From Sandaracinaceae bacterium (lineage in GTDB: Bacteria > Myxococcota_A > Polyangia > Polyangiales > Houyiibacteriaceae): 64,000 nucleotides of DNA. The stretch lies in NCBI GenBank assembly GCA_016706685.1, contig JADJJE010000012.1, positions 62,001 to 126,000 on the forward strand, read 5' to 3'. A model generated the notes under the pieces. It saw only the letters and a program-made list of their open reading frames with translations. It ran no database searches and was not told where the DNA came from. How positions within the stretch are numbered: the first letter of the stretch is position 1; each line of letters starts with the position of its first letter. A program made the translations under genes and the position numbers. This document shows, piece after piece, positions 35,805-45,368 of this stretch.

Positions 35805-38544
35805 ATGCAAGGAAGATTTCGGATCGCGGTCGTGGTCGCTGTGGTCGCTTTGGGATGTGATGCGCCACAAACGGGGAGGGGGGGGGGCGCAGGCTCTTCG
35901 CCAGGGCGACGCTGGCGTAGAACAGGAGCCTTCGGCCAGCGGAGCCGGGCCCGTCGGGTCCAGTGACATTCGCGTCACGGGCGTTGTTCGGTGGGCCCAC
36001 GAAGGCGAAGACGACTTCGTCTACGAGAGCGGGTTCGAGTTGATCGACGGGGAGGTGGTCGTCGAGGGGGACATCGTTCTGGGCACGTTGGCCGAGACGC
36101 AGCAAGGCCACGACCGACTTACGCGTCTGCTCCTTGACGACAGCCAGACGCCTGAAGCAGCCACAGAGAAGGCGTTCCTCCGAACCCGGCGTTCCTGGGG
36201 TGGGGGAGTAGTGCCCTACATGGTGGCGGACGGCCTGGACTGTGCCATCGCTTCGGGGCGCATCGTGGGCGGCGACACCCGCTGTCTCAACATCCAAGCC
36301 GGGGTCGACCACTGGAACGGGTTGACACCCATGACGGGTATGCGCTGGGAGTTTCGGAGCAGCATCAAGGGTCGCAAGAAAGGGGTGCGCTTTACGGGCG
36401 GAGACACCCGCTCTCGAGTTGGCGAACATACCGGCCGTCAGGATCTACACTTAGAGTCGGGCGTCGGTCTTGGCGCGGTGCAACATGAGATGCTCCACGC
36501 GATGGGGCTCTACCATGAGCACCAGCGGCCCGTTCGTGATGACTTCATCATCGTCAAGGACGAGTTCATCAACCGAGGCTTCCGCTCCACCTTCTCGAAC
36601 ATCCGAGCGATCCGCGATCAGCGGCATCGGCGCCAGATCGGGCGCTACGATGTGGACAGCATCATGCACTACGCGAGCATCGGCAACTCGCTACAGGTGG
36701 GGGTCTATCCGCGGACACTCGCGCTCGGGTCGCGAGAGCAGTTGGTGAGTTGGTCCTTGTCGAGCCTGCTTTGGACTCCTGGCGGTGAGCCGCCGCCGGT
36801 CGGCGTGCTGCAATTTCCAGCCTCGTGGAACCTTCGCGCGCGGCTCGGCTTCGAGGGAGTCGAGCTGTCGCGCCTGGCGGTGACCGACGTAGAAGGTGAT
36901 GGCTTCGACGACGTGATAGGGACGCTAGACGGTCACTACTTCTGGTCGAGTCAGGGGCGGACGGGGTGGCGTGCGGTGCTGGGCGCCGATGGCGAGCCCG
37001 TCTCGGCGGGCGCCGATGCGTTTTGGGGGGAGTTTGACGCGCACGAGGGGCGCGACGTGATGGTGTGGCTCGCCGAGGGTCGCCGACTCGATGTCGCGAG
37101 CTCGGACGGCACACGCTGGACGCGCACTCTTCCACTCGGTGCGACCGATGTCGCGACCGCGGACCATGACGGCGACGGCGACACCGACGTCTTCGTGCTT
37201 CAGCGATCCAATCTCGGGACGGTCGACATCCAGGTGTTGGATGGGGCGTCCATCCGCTCGGGCTCCTTGGAACCGTGGGCCACGATCCCCGTGTCGTCTT
37301 CAGCTGCCCCGCGCCCGGTCGCCGTGCGATTCGAGGTGGTGGAAGTCGCGGCGCTGGTCTTCGAGCCCGTTCTCTTCGACGAGCGGAACAGCTCCGAGCG
37401 TCCGAGCCTCGTGCGTTTGCCGCGCGGCGCCACAGCGTGGGTCAACGTGTTTGGCACCGCGCGGGGTCCACTGCCGGCGCATGTGCGTTTACTCGCGCAG
37501 CTGCACTTCGTCGAACTCGACCGCTGGTCGGGGTCACGTCCCGTCATTGATATTCTCACCCACTCGCTAAGCGGACAGGGTGTTCCAACCGGGGCGCCGC
37601 TGATGATCCGCAACGCGTTTGAACCCTGCGCGACACTCGTCGCGCTCCAGTACGGGACCGGTGTGCTTGAGCAGGGCTTCGGCGCAGACCTGCGCACGGA
37701 CCTCGTCGGCCGCTTCGAGTCGCGGCAGCTCGCCAGCATCCTTTCTTACGGCTCTATCGTGCGTTGCGCCTCACCTCCTGTTCCGTCTGATGTGCTGGCG
37801 CTTGCGTCCATCTACAACCGCACGCTGCTCGCGCAACTGTCAGACCGCACGCCAGGGGTCGGGTGCGGTGTGGACCTCAGCGTTCCCGTGGAGTTGACTC
37901 TGGGCGGGGGCGAGCGAGCTGAATTGGAGGCGTCGTTCGTGGACCCAGGGGGGTCACTGACGCTGGCTCGCGTCCTGGTGGAGCGTGTGCTCGCCAACGG
38001 GACTCAAACACTGGAGGACCGAAGCGTGCCCCTGTCGGGCCGCGCAGACCACGTCGAGCACGTGTTCGCTCGCACGGAGTCCGGGAGCTATCGTGTGCGC
38101 GTCTTCTACGACACACGGGAGGAGCCCGCAGCGACATGGCTGATCCGAGTAGAGACGTGTGGTGACGGGCGACTGAACCCAGATGAACAGTGCGACGACG
38201 GGAGAGGCAACAGCGATGTCGCTCCAGATGCCTGCCGCACCACATGCGAAGCGCCCGGCTGCGGAGACGGCGTGCTGGACACGGGCGAAGAGTGCGAGCC
38301 AGGCGTGACCTCAGGGCCGTGCACGCCGTTCTGTCGCGTGACGGGGCCCACCTGCGGCAACGGGGCGATCGAGCCTGGGGAGGAGTGCGATGACGGGACC
38401 GGAAACAGCGACACATCGTCCGACGCCTGCCGTACCATCTGCGTTCTCCCCTTCTGCGGCGACCTCGTCGTGGACACGGGTGAAGAATGCGAGCCACCCA
38501 ACGCGAACTTCTGTTTGGCTAGCTGCATTTGGGCGTTCGAATGA
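35805..38544 (+). CDS. Astacin-family metalloprotease lipoprotein with FG-GAP and Cys-rich repeats, frame broken at a G10 tract
   Basis: The ATG begins a textbook lipoprotein signal (MQGRFRIAVVVAVVALGC). After a G10 run at 35878-35887 the coding frame moves by one base; a run of nine G would join the two parts. Downstream, HExxHxxGxxHExxRxDR is complete (36484-36543) with a SIMHY Met-turn, as in M12A astacins. FG-GAP/VCBS-like repeats (DVEGDGFDDV; DHDGDGDTDV) come next, then about four myxobacterial Cys-rich repeats (CGDGxLxxGExCDDG) at the C-terminus. It should be a surface zinc protease. The G tract may be a sequencing error, a mutation or a phase-variable switch. Without it, translation could begin at 35860 but would lack a signal. 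Confidence 0.82.
35878..35887. repeat. G10 homopolymer tract at the frameshift point
   Basis: Ten consecutive G lie about 73 bases into the astacin-like gene, directly between the lipoprotein signal frame and the protease frame. Removing one G gives a single open frame of about 913 codons. Confidence 0.9.
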
Positions 38545-39032
38545 TGCGCCAATCCTCCAAGCCTTGGACTGTGGGAAGGCTACTGAGCGCCCTGGCGCTG
38601 ATGGGCTGCCATCAGGAGTCGCTCTCGGTGCCCTTCGACGAACTCTACGTCCCGTGCATCAGCGACGAGGACTGTCCCCGGGAAGCGTCGGAGTGCTACA
38701 CGCACCGGTTCTACACCGCGCCCAATCGCGAGGTCACCGTTGCGTATCGCCAGTGTTCGCGGTCGTGCTCATCTCATCAGGAGTGTCATGATGGGACCCT
38801 CGAGAATGGCGACGATGGGGATATCCCCGTGGTGAGTGGACTCTGCATGGTGCAGGACGAGTTCGGAGTGTACGACCGACGCAGCGACAGCCGCTCGGGA
38901 CACTGCCTCGACGTCGGAAACGGATTCGAACCCACGCTCCCCGAATGTCCAACGCAAGGGACGATGGACACCGAGATCTACTCGGGCCTCGACTATGCGC
39001 AGGTGTGCCTCCCGGACCCATTCGTAGAGTAG
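38541..39032 (+). CDS. Cys-rich lipoprotein
   Basis: The 163-residue protein has a lipoprotein signal ending LLSALALMGC. Its mature region has many cysteines, with motifs such as CISDEDCPREASECY and CSRSCSSHQECHDG. These resemble Cys-rich modules of secreted myxobacterial proteins. The ATG overlaps the protease stop (ATGA), and the gene is followed by a von Willebrand-like lipoprotein gene eight bases later. It lies inside the insert bounded by the 355-bp duplication. Function unknown. Confidence 0.75.
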   Translation: MMRQSSKPWTVGRLLSALALMGCHQESLSVPFDELYVPCISDEDCPREASECYTHRFYTAPNREVTVAYRQCSRSCSSHQECHDGTLENGDDGDIPVVSGLCMVQDEFGVYDRRSDSRSGHCLDVGNGFEPTLPECPTQGTMDTEIYSGLDYAQVCLPDPFVE

Positions 39033-39039
39033 GTGGCCA

Positions 39040-41043
39040 ATGAATAGCGCCAGACGCCCACGTCACGCCGAGTCCATCTCGAGCCAGTTCACTCGAGCCA
39101 TCGTCTTGCTGCTCGGCTTGCTGCCTGGATGTCACTGCGGCGGGTCAGCGTCTGACGACGACGGGGGAGCTGCCGACGCGAACGCACCCGATCTAATGTC
39201 CGGGGAACAGGGCATGGACCCTGAGGCGTGCACCCAGCCTGGCCGCACTTTCGTGGTTCGGTTGAGCGAGGTAGAGGACATCGACCTGCTGTTCATGGTG
39301 GACGACTCGAGCTCCATGCGGGAGGAACAGGTCGCTGTGGCGCAGGAGATCCCGCGCCTGGTGGAGGTGCTCGCCACCGGGGACCGCGACGGCGACGGCA
39401 ACCAAGACTTCCGTCCGCTGGCTAGCATCCATCTTGGGGTCATCAGCAGCAACATGGGCATCGGAGGGGTGGCGCTCCACCCGAACGCGCGCTGTACGGC
39501 GACGCTCGGCGACGATGGGATCCTCCTCACGGAGTCGGGAGGAACGGACCCGACGTGTGCCCTGTCCTACCCGCCGTTCCTGACGTTCCTGAGCGTGGAC
39601 GATGACGTCATGGCGTTCGCTCAGTCGGCAGGCTGTCTGGCTACCACGGGCATCGACGGCTGCGCGTTCGAGCAGCAGCTGGAAGCGGTCCTCAAGGCGC
39701 TCACCCCCGCGGAGTCCGAGGTGGTGTTCGAGCACGAGCGGGGTGGCGTCGTCATTCGCACCACCAGAGGGCATGGTGGAACCGGAGTCAACCAAGGGTT
39801 CTCGAGAGATACTTCCCTGCTCGCGGTCGTCATGATCACCGACGAAGATGACTGCTCGACCCGAGATCTGGACCTCTACGACATCACGCCCTTCATCCCC
39901 GAGCTGGCCCAGTACCCAGTCGCCGTCGATGCCGTGGGTGACATCTCGCCGAACCTGCAGTGTCCCCAGTACCGCGACGTTCAGTACGACGTCGCGAAGC
40001 GCTACGTCGCAGGGCTGCTTGCCGTTCGACCAGACGCCACCGACTTGCTCGTCTTCGCCGTGATTGGCGGTGTGGCGCCCGACGTGCTCTCTGCGCACAC
40101 CAACATCGTGACCGAAGACGGACGCACGAGGAAGACGGTGGACTATCCAGGCCTCCTGACTGACTCGGCCATGCAAGAGGTTCCGAACCCAGAGCGAACC
40201 AACCTCATGCCCGGGTGCGAGCGACCCGACCCGGACGCTCCGAGCGACCCGACGCGGGTCAACTCCGCGCTGCCGCCGCGTCGGTTGGTGCAGGTCGCCG
40301 AAGGCCTCGAAGCTCGAGGTGCCCACGGCGTCGTGGCCTCCATTTGCGAGGCGCGCGACGGTGCAGCGGGCGACTACCGCGCAGATTTCTCGCCGGCTTT
40401 CGATGACATCCTGTTGGCCGTGGAGAACGCGTTGCCACCGGGGTGCATCGCGGAGCGGCTGGCTCGCAGCGCCAGCGCCGAGGTCCCCTGCGTGGTCCTC
40501 GAGACGCTCCCGCCGGGGATGACGTGCGCGTCCCAAGTCGACCGTGGCCGTGAATCCGTCGCCATCCGTGTGGAGGGCACTGGACCTTCAGCCCGGGAGA
40601 CGTGTCGCGTGGTGCAGCTCGCGCCCACTCAGGAAGACGTCACCGCCTCGCGCGACCCTGCGGGCGTGGGGTGGTTCTACGACGACTACACCGAACAGCT
40701 CGCGATGCGCTGCCCCTCTGGTCGTCAGGCCGTGGTGTTCGCGCCCGGGGCTGGCCCTGCGGTTGACGCGGAAGTGGTGATGGAGTGCCTGGGAGCCGCG
40801 CCTGCCGACCTGAACAGGGCGGACGTGGGAACGGGCTGCCTCGTTGACCCAAGCGACTGCGACCTGTCGGGGACGGACCTCGCCAGCCTGCGGGCGCAGT
40901 ACCGTCGCCCCGAGGCCACCCTGGTCTGCGCGTCGGGGAACTGCCACCTTTCGTGTGAGACCGACGGGGACTGTCCCGGCCTCCAGGTGTGCGTGTTCTT
41001 CGACGAGCGAAGTGTGTGTCAGGACCTCGAGTGTCGTCTCTAA
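39040..41043 (+). CDS. von Willebrand factor A-like lipoprotein
   Basis: The 667-residue protein has a lipoprotein signal ending LLGLLPGC. It then has a vWA-like fold with LLFMVDDSSSM, in which DDSSS fits the DxSxS metal-ion (MIDAS) motif, followed by a calcium-like DRDGDGNQD loop and AVVMITDEDDCS. The C-terminus is Cys-rich (CVDPSDC-like pairs; CHLSCETDGDCPGLQVC). Such proteins are common on myxobacterial surfaces and may mediate binding. It is the last gene of the insert, 28 bp from the right duplicated copy. Confidence 0.82.
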   Translation: MNSARRPRHAESISSQFTRAIVLLLGLLPGCHCGGSASDDDGGAADANAPDLMSGEQGMDPEACTQPGRTFVVRLSEVEDIDLLFMVDDSSSMREEQVAVAQEIPRLVEVLATGDRDGDGNQDFRPLASIHLGVISSNMGIGGVALHPNARCTATLGDDGILLTESGGTDPTCALSYPPFLTFLSVDDDVMAFAQSAGCLATTGIDGCAFEQQLEAVLKALTPAESEVVFEHERGGVVIRTTRGHGGTGVNQGFSRDTSLLAVVMITDEDDCSTRDLDLYDITPFIPELAQYPVAVDAVGDISPNLQCPQYRDVQYDVAKRYVAGLLAVRPDATDLLVFAVIGGVAPDVLSAHTNIVTEDGRTRKTVDYPGLLTDSAMQEVPNPERTNLMPGCERPDPDAPSDPTRVNSALPPRRLVQVAEGLEARGAHGVVASICEARDGAAGDYRADFSPAFDDILLAVENALPPGCIAERLARSASAEVPCVVLETLPPGMTCASQVDRGRESVAIRVEGTGPSARETCRVVQLAPTQEDVTASRDPAGVGWFYDDYTEQLAMRCPSGRQAVVFAPGAGPAVDAEVVMECLGAAPADLNRADVGTGCLVDPSDCDLSGTDLASLRAQYRRPEATLVCASGNCHLSCETDGDCPGLQVCVFFDERSVCQDLECRL

Positions 41044-41071
41044 CGGGCCGGGCGACCGAGTACCGAGGACG

Positions 41072-41426
41072 CTAGCGCACGGGACGTTGCCGCCGCGCAA
41101 ACCACTCCCGGTAGCGCGCCATCCGCTGCACTTGCTCGGGGGGCGCGCGGCGCTGGCAGCTCTGGGCTTCAGCACTCCCAGCCGGCGCACCCCAGCGCGT
41201 CTCCACGCAGTCGTTCGGGTTGTAGGCCACCTCGAACGCCGCCTTGCGGGCCACCAGCTCGGCCAGCGTGACACGCTGCTGCGCGCCGTCGCTGCGCACG
41301 TAGGTGATGGCGCGCGCGGCCAGCAGCGTGTCGAGCTCCCCCCGCAGGCGAGTGGCCACCGAGCGCGCCTCTGCGGCGGCCACGCCGAAGCGCGCCGGCT
41401 GCCGCAGCACGCTGTCCGGGAAGCCC
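41072..41426 (-). repeat. 355-bp direct repeat, right (intact) copy
   Basis: This segment matches 35404-35758 without gaps and encodes the C-terminus of the NlpC/P60 lipoprotein. The two copies bound 35759-41071. Confidence 0.9.
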
Positions 41427-44332
41427 ATCACGGCGTCGATGCTGATCAACAGGCGCATGTCGCGTGAGGGCGTGGCGAAGTCCTCCCAGTCGCCGACGGT
41501 CTCGAACACGGCGTAGCCCTCGGGCATCTCCATGCGCGTGCCGGGGTGGCTGCGCATGTGCTGCTCGCCGTTGTCCACCGACACCACGCGGCGCTGGGCC
41601 GACTCGTCGAGCGCATCCACCAACACGCGCAGCTGGCCCATGGGCTCGAGCGGGCGCGGGTTGATGAGCGCCTCCATGCGGTCGTAGAAGTCGTCCGCGC
41701 TGCCTGCGTATTGCTGGCGCGACCAGGCGCGCGGGGCGGCGGTGATCTCGTCGTTGCGCCGCATGAGCATGCCTTCGCGGCGCGCGCGCACAGGGCGGAA
41801 GGCTTTGAAGCCAGCGCCCGCAGCCGTGGTGTCCGGCGAGAACAGGAACGAGCCGCGCCAGAAGCGGCGCAGCGCCACGGTGCCGTCCGGCTGTGCGTCG
41901 GCGCCGATGAGCACGCCGTAGTCGGTGGCGGTCTGCGGCACCCAGCGCGCGATGATCAGGAGGTGCCCGTACGGGTCGGCGAAGACGGTGCCCGGCAGGA
42001 GGCTCTCGCGCGTGAGCGGCACGGGGTACACGTCCGTGGCGTTCGAGTCCGGGTGCGTGCGCGCGCTGGCCGAGTGCACCGTGCCGGCCACCACGCGTGA
42101 GAACTCCTGGAACGCGTTGACCTCGTCGGTGCCCGGGACGGCCTGCTGGTTGTGTTGCGGGGTGACGTCGCACGCGGGCGGTTGGCCGTCGGCTCCACGC
42201 CCGCACGCGCGGAACGCGAAGGGCAGGCGCAGCTTCCACGCAAAGTACGCGCGCAGGAAGTAGGGCAGGTCTGCGCAGTCGGGGCGCAGACGGATGCGGT
42301 CGTCCTCATGGGAACCGAAGTGGTCGTGCAGCAGGTTGCGGGCGGGGTCACGCACCAAGACGCTGAGGTTCGGCCAGGTGGACTCCTCCGGTGGCGCCTC
42401 GCGCTGGCCTTCCACCGTGGGCGCGAAGAGCTGCTCCACGAACGCCGCGTACAGGTTCTCGGTGTCCTCGTCCCAGCGCCAGACGGACTGCCACGCCGGG
42501 TCCACGTCGGCCTCGTGCCGGCGCAGCCCCCCACGGTGCCCGCGCACCTCGATCTGCTCGCATGCCAAGATGCGCTCGCCGTCCCCCAACACCGCGGTCC
42601 AGGTGCCCTCACGCGGGCTCGGCTGCTCGGCCCAGTAGGTATACGGCGGGCCACCCAACACGCGCGTGCGCGGCAGGTGACGCGTGCCGCTCGGGTCGAA
42701 CAGCGCCACGGCCACCGCGCCCGCATCGGCGCTGCTGGAGACCATCACGCGCAGGGGCTGCTGCGGGTTCGGACGGCGCGGCGACTGGAAGACGGCGATG
42801 CCGAGCGAGTCCTCGCACACCTCGGGGATGGCCAACGGTGGCGCGGCCGGCCGGCGCACGGCGGCCCCCTGCAGCCCCGCCGTGGGGCTGCGCCCCAGCA
42901 CGATCACCTTGGTGATGCGCTCGAGGAACGACCCGCGCGAGGTGTTCGCGCCCAGCGTGAGGTCGCTCACCGCCACCCGGTCCACGCGCCGCAGCGTCTC
43001 GCCCTCGGGCCGGCAGGGCTCGAGGTACTCGCTGAACGAGTGGATGACCATGGGCCGCCCGGCGCGGTCTCGCCCCAAGTACAGCATGATGTGCCCCGGG
43101 AAGTGCAGCAGCACGATGCCCGAGCGCGCGGCCTCCTCGATGACTTGCTGCTTGTCACGCGGGTTGGTCACGCCGGCGACGTCCACCGCGAACGAGCCCG
43201 CCAGCGCCTGCTGCGAGCTGTGCCGCGGCAGCGGGAGCCCGAACGTCTCGAAGATGTCCAGCAGGTAGCGCGAGCAGTCGCGCCCGCCGGCGTGGTCACC
43301 CCAGCCGTAGGGGCTGCCCAGGAGCGCGAACGCCTCTTCGAGGACCGCCCGTCGCGTGAGCGGCCGCGCGGTGCTGATGCCTGCGTCGGACAGCGTGCCA
43401 CGCACCACCCCGGCCGCTGTCATGGCCAGGCTCTCGCCGGTCTCGAGGGTGGGCACGCGGGCGCTGGCCGGCAGCGTCACATCGGCGCCGCCGCTACCAG
43501 GACGCAGGGTGGCGGGGCTGCGCAGGTGCGCGAAGGGCCCGTGCACGAACACCCGCTCGTGCTCCACCGGCAGCGGCGCCGACAGACTGGCCTGCTCGTT
43601 CAGGAACCCGATGGCGTAGCGCGTGCGCGCAAGCCGCAGGCCACCGGGCCAGCTGGCCAGCACCTGCACCACCTCTTGCGGCCGAATGGTGCTGCACGCG
43701 TTGCGGTCGAAGTCGAGGGCGCGCGCCGGCGTGTAGTAGCCCGTCTCGAAGGGCGCACAGCGCAGCGGCACGGGCGCGAGGGCCACGCGCAGCTCGGGGG
43801 CCACGGGCGGCAGCTCGTCGATGCGCGCCAGCGCGCGCCGCTCGGCCGGGGTCCAGGGCGAGCCGTCTTCGTGCACGAACGCGCCGCTGCTGAAGCGCTC
43901 GCGCAGGAACGTGAAGCGCTCGTTGATGTTGCGCAGCAAGACGTCCGTGCGCAGCGGCTGCAGCAGGTCCACCTGGCCGATGGGCCCGTCATCGGTGCCG
44001 GCCGTGGACATGGCCAGCGCGTGCGCGCTCACGTCCTCGGGCGAGAGCAGCGCCGTGTCCACGTCGCCGTAGGCGGCTGCGCGCTCCACCCAGTAGGCCA
44101 GCGTCTCGTGCTCGGGCTGCACGCCCGGCAAGGGCTCTGGCGCAGGGGCTTGCGCGGGGCAAGCGGTGCTGGTCTCGCTGCCGGTCACACTCTCGGGCGC
44201 GGGCTCGGGGCTGCTATCCGCGCCTTGCCCACCGCAGCCGGACAGCCCCAACGCCAGCAGCGCGAGCGCAGCGCCCAGCGAGGGCCCCTTCGTGTGGCCC
44301 GCGGGTGGTGCAGGTGGTGAGTACGGGGACAT
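41072..44332 (-). CDS. NlpC/P60-family lipoprotein (peptidoglycan hydrolase-like), 1086 residues
   Basis: A lipoprotein signal ends LALGLSGCGG. The NlpC/P60 core contains GSPYGWGDHAGGRDCSRYLLDIF, with the likely catalytic Cys near residue 350, and LLHFPGHIMLYLG with the His near 410. An SH3-like region precedes it and a long C-terminal extension of about 600 residues follows, with no recognised domain. It is probably periplasmic and acts on cell-wall peptides. A GTG at 44344 overlapping the hydrolase stop (GTGA) is an alternative start. Its last 118 codons are duplicated at 35404-35758. Confidence 0.8.
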   Translation of the reverse strand: MSPYSPPAPPAGHTKGPSLGAALALLALGLSGCGGQGADSSPEPAPESVTGSETSTACPAQAPAPEPLPGVQPEHETLAYWVERAAAYGDVDTALLSPEDVSAHALAMSTAGTDDGPIGQVDLLQPLRTDVLLRNINERFTFLRERFSSGAFVHEDGSPWTPAERRALARIDELPPVAPELRVALAPVPLRCAPFETGYYTPARALDFDRNACSTIRPQEVVQVLASWPGGLRLARTRYAIGFLNEQASLSAPLPVEHERVFVHGPFAHLRSPATLRPGSGGADVTLPASARVPTLETGESLAMTAAGVVRGTLSDAGISTARPLTRRAVLEEAFALLGSPYGWGDHAGGRDCSRYLLDIFETFGLPLPRHSSQQALAGSFAVDVAGVTNPRDKQQVIEEAARSGIVLLHFPGHIMLYLGRDRAGRPMVIHSFSEYLEPCRPEGETLRRVDRVAVSDLTLGANTSRGSFLERITKVIVLGRSPTAGLQGAAVRRPAAPPLAIPEVCEDSLGIAVFQSPRRPNPQQPLRVMVSSSADAGAVAVALFDPSGTRHLPRTRVLGGPPYTYWAEQPSPREGTWTAVLGDGERILACEQIEVRGHRGGLRRHEADVDPAWQSVWRWDEDTENLYAAFVEQLFAPTVEGQREAPPEESTWPNLSVLVRDPARNLLHDHFGSHEDDRIRLRPDCADLPYFLRAYFAWKLRLPFAFRACGRGADGQPPACDVTPQHNQQAVPGTDEVNAFQEFSRVVAGTVHSASARTHPDSNATDVYPVPLTRESLLPGTVFADPYGHLLIIARWVPQTATDYGVLIGADAQPDGTVALRRFWRGSFLFSPDTTAAGAGFKAFRPVRARREGMLMRRNDEITAAPRAWSRQQYAGSADDFYDRMEALINPRPLEPMGQLRVLVDALDESAQRRVVSVDNGEQHMRSHPGTRMEMPEGYAVFETVGDWEDFATPSRDMRLLISIDAVMGFPDSVLRQPARFGVAAAEARSVATRLRGELDTLLAARAITYVRSDGAQQRVTLAELVARKAAFEVAYNPNDCVETRWGAPAGSAEAQSCQRRAPPEQVQRMARYREWFARRQRPVR

Positions 44333-44340
44333 GAGCGCTG

Positions 44341-45315
44341 TCACGCGGAGGCGCGGGTGTCGCCCGCGCGGCGCTGCAACCATCGCAGCGCCTGCGTGGC
44401 CACGCTTCCCGAGTCGCCATGACCGAGCTGCGTGCCGCGCGGGAAGCCCACGTGGCCTCCGCGGTCCAAGAACACCGTCCGCACGGCAGAGCATTCCTCG
44501 AGGTGCGGGCGCACGATGTGAGCGAACACCATGGGGTCCTTCGAGGTGGCCACCACCAGCGTGGGGACGGTCACCTGGTGCAGGATGGGCGCCACCGTGG
44601 TGCGCGCGTAGTAGTCGTCGGCCGACGCGAAGCCGTGGCGCGGCGCGATGATGCGCTCGTCCCACTCGCGGATGGTGTCGATGGCGTCGGCGCGCTTCAC
44701 GTCGAAGGGCACTTCGCTGCGCTGCGCCACGCCGCGGTAGATGTCCTTCAGTCCGCGCAGCACCGTGCGCCGGTAGATGCGCCCCTTGGGCTTGTCGATC
44801 TCCACCACGCCGCCCGCCAGGTCGATGGGCGGACAGAAGGCCGCGACGCCCGCAACGTTCGAGCAGGCGCCCTCGGCGGCGTGCCGCAGGGACACGTGCC
44901 CGCCCAGCGAGTACCCCAGCAGGAACACGCGGCGGAACGCCAGCACCTCGGGGCTCTGCAGCACGGCCACGACATCGGCCGTCAGCCCCGCGTGGTAGTA
45001 GTCGGTCCCGTGACGGTCGGCGCCGCGCAGGTTGACGCGCAGGCAGGCGTGGCCGAGCGCGAGCGCGTCGTGCGCAATCTCCACCATGTAGTGGCTGCGG
45101 TGGCTGCCTCCGAGGCCATGGATGGCCACCACCAGGTCGGTCTCGCTCGGCAGCGTCACCTCGCTGGGCAGCGTCAGCCGGCCGGTGAGGCGCACGCGCC
45201 CGCGCACCGGGTCGTCCAAGTAGGTGCGAAAGTGGCGTGAAGGCGGCGGCGCCTTCGGCCGGAGCATGTGCGCCACATAGGGACGAAAGGTCCAGACGTG
45301 CCCGTGAAGGTCCAT
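44341..45315 (-). CDS. YheT-like alpha/beta hydrolase
   Basis: The 324-residue protein contains LVVAIHGLGGSHRSHYM, a nucleophile elbow GYSLGGH, CLRVNLRGADRHG and a late RGGHVGF with the catalytic His. This is the layout of the YheT/ABHD1-3 group. Substrates may be lipid esters. It precedes the NlpC/P60 lipoprotein gene, with the two overlapping or nearly touching, and a MepA-like endopeptidase gene lies 53 bp upstream on the same strand. Confidence 0.85.
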   Translation of the reverse strand: MDLHGHVWTFRPYVAHMLRPKAPPPSRHFRTYLDDPVRGRVRLTGRLTLPSEVTLPSETDLVVAIHGLGGSHRSHYMVEIAHDALALGHACLRVNLRGADRHGTDYYHAGLTADVVAVLQSPEVLAFRRVFLLGYSLGGHVSLRHAAEGACSNVAGVAAFCPPIDLAGGVVEIDKPKGRIYRRTVLRGLKDIYRGVAQRSEVPFDVKRADAIDTIREWDERIIAPRHGFASADDYYARTTVAPILHQVTVPTLVVATSKDPMVFAHIVRPHLEECSAVRTVFLDRGGHVGFPRGTQLGHGDSGSVATQALRWLQRRAGDTRASA

Positions 45316-45368
45316 AGCCCCATCTTACGCTGACCACCTCGGCCGGTACAACCGACGGGGGGGCCACC

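Noticed and set aside
35759..41071. Prophage or transposon explanation for the insert
   Set aside because: No integrase, transposase, terminal inverted repeats or phage genes are visible, and the flanking repeat is host coding sequence.
44341..45367. Apparent N-terminal extension of the NlpC/P60 lipoprotein frame through the YheT-like gene
   Set aside because: The extension is a shifted-frame shadow of the hydrolase. The lipoprotein signal peptide begins at 44332.
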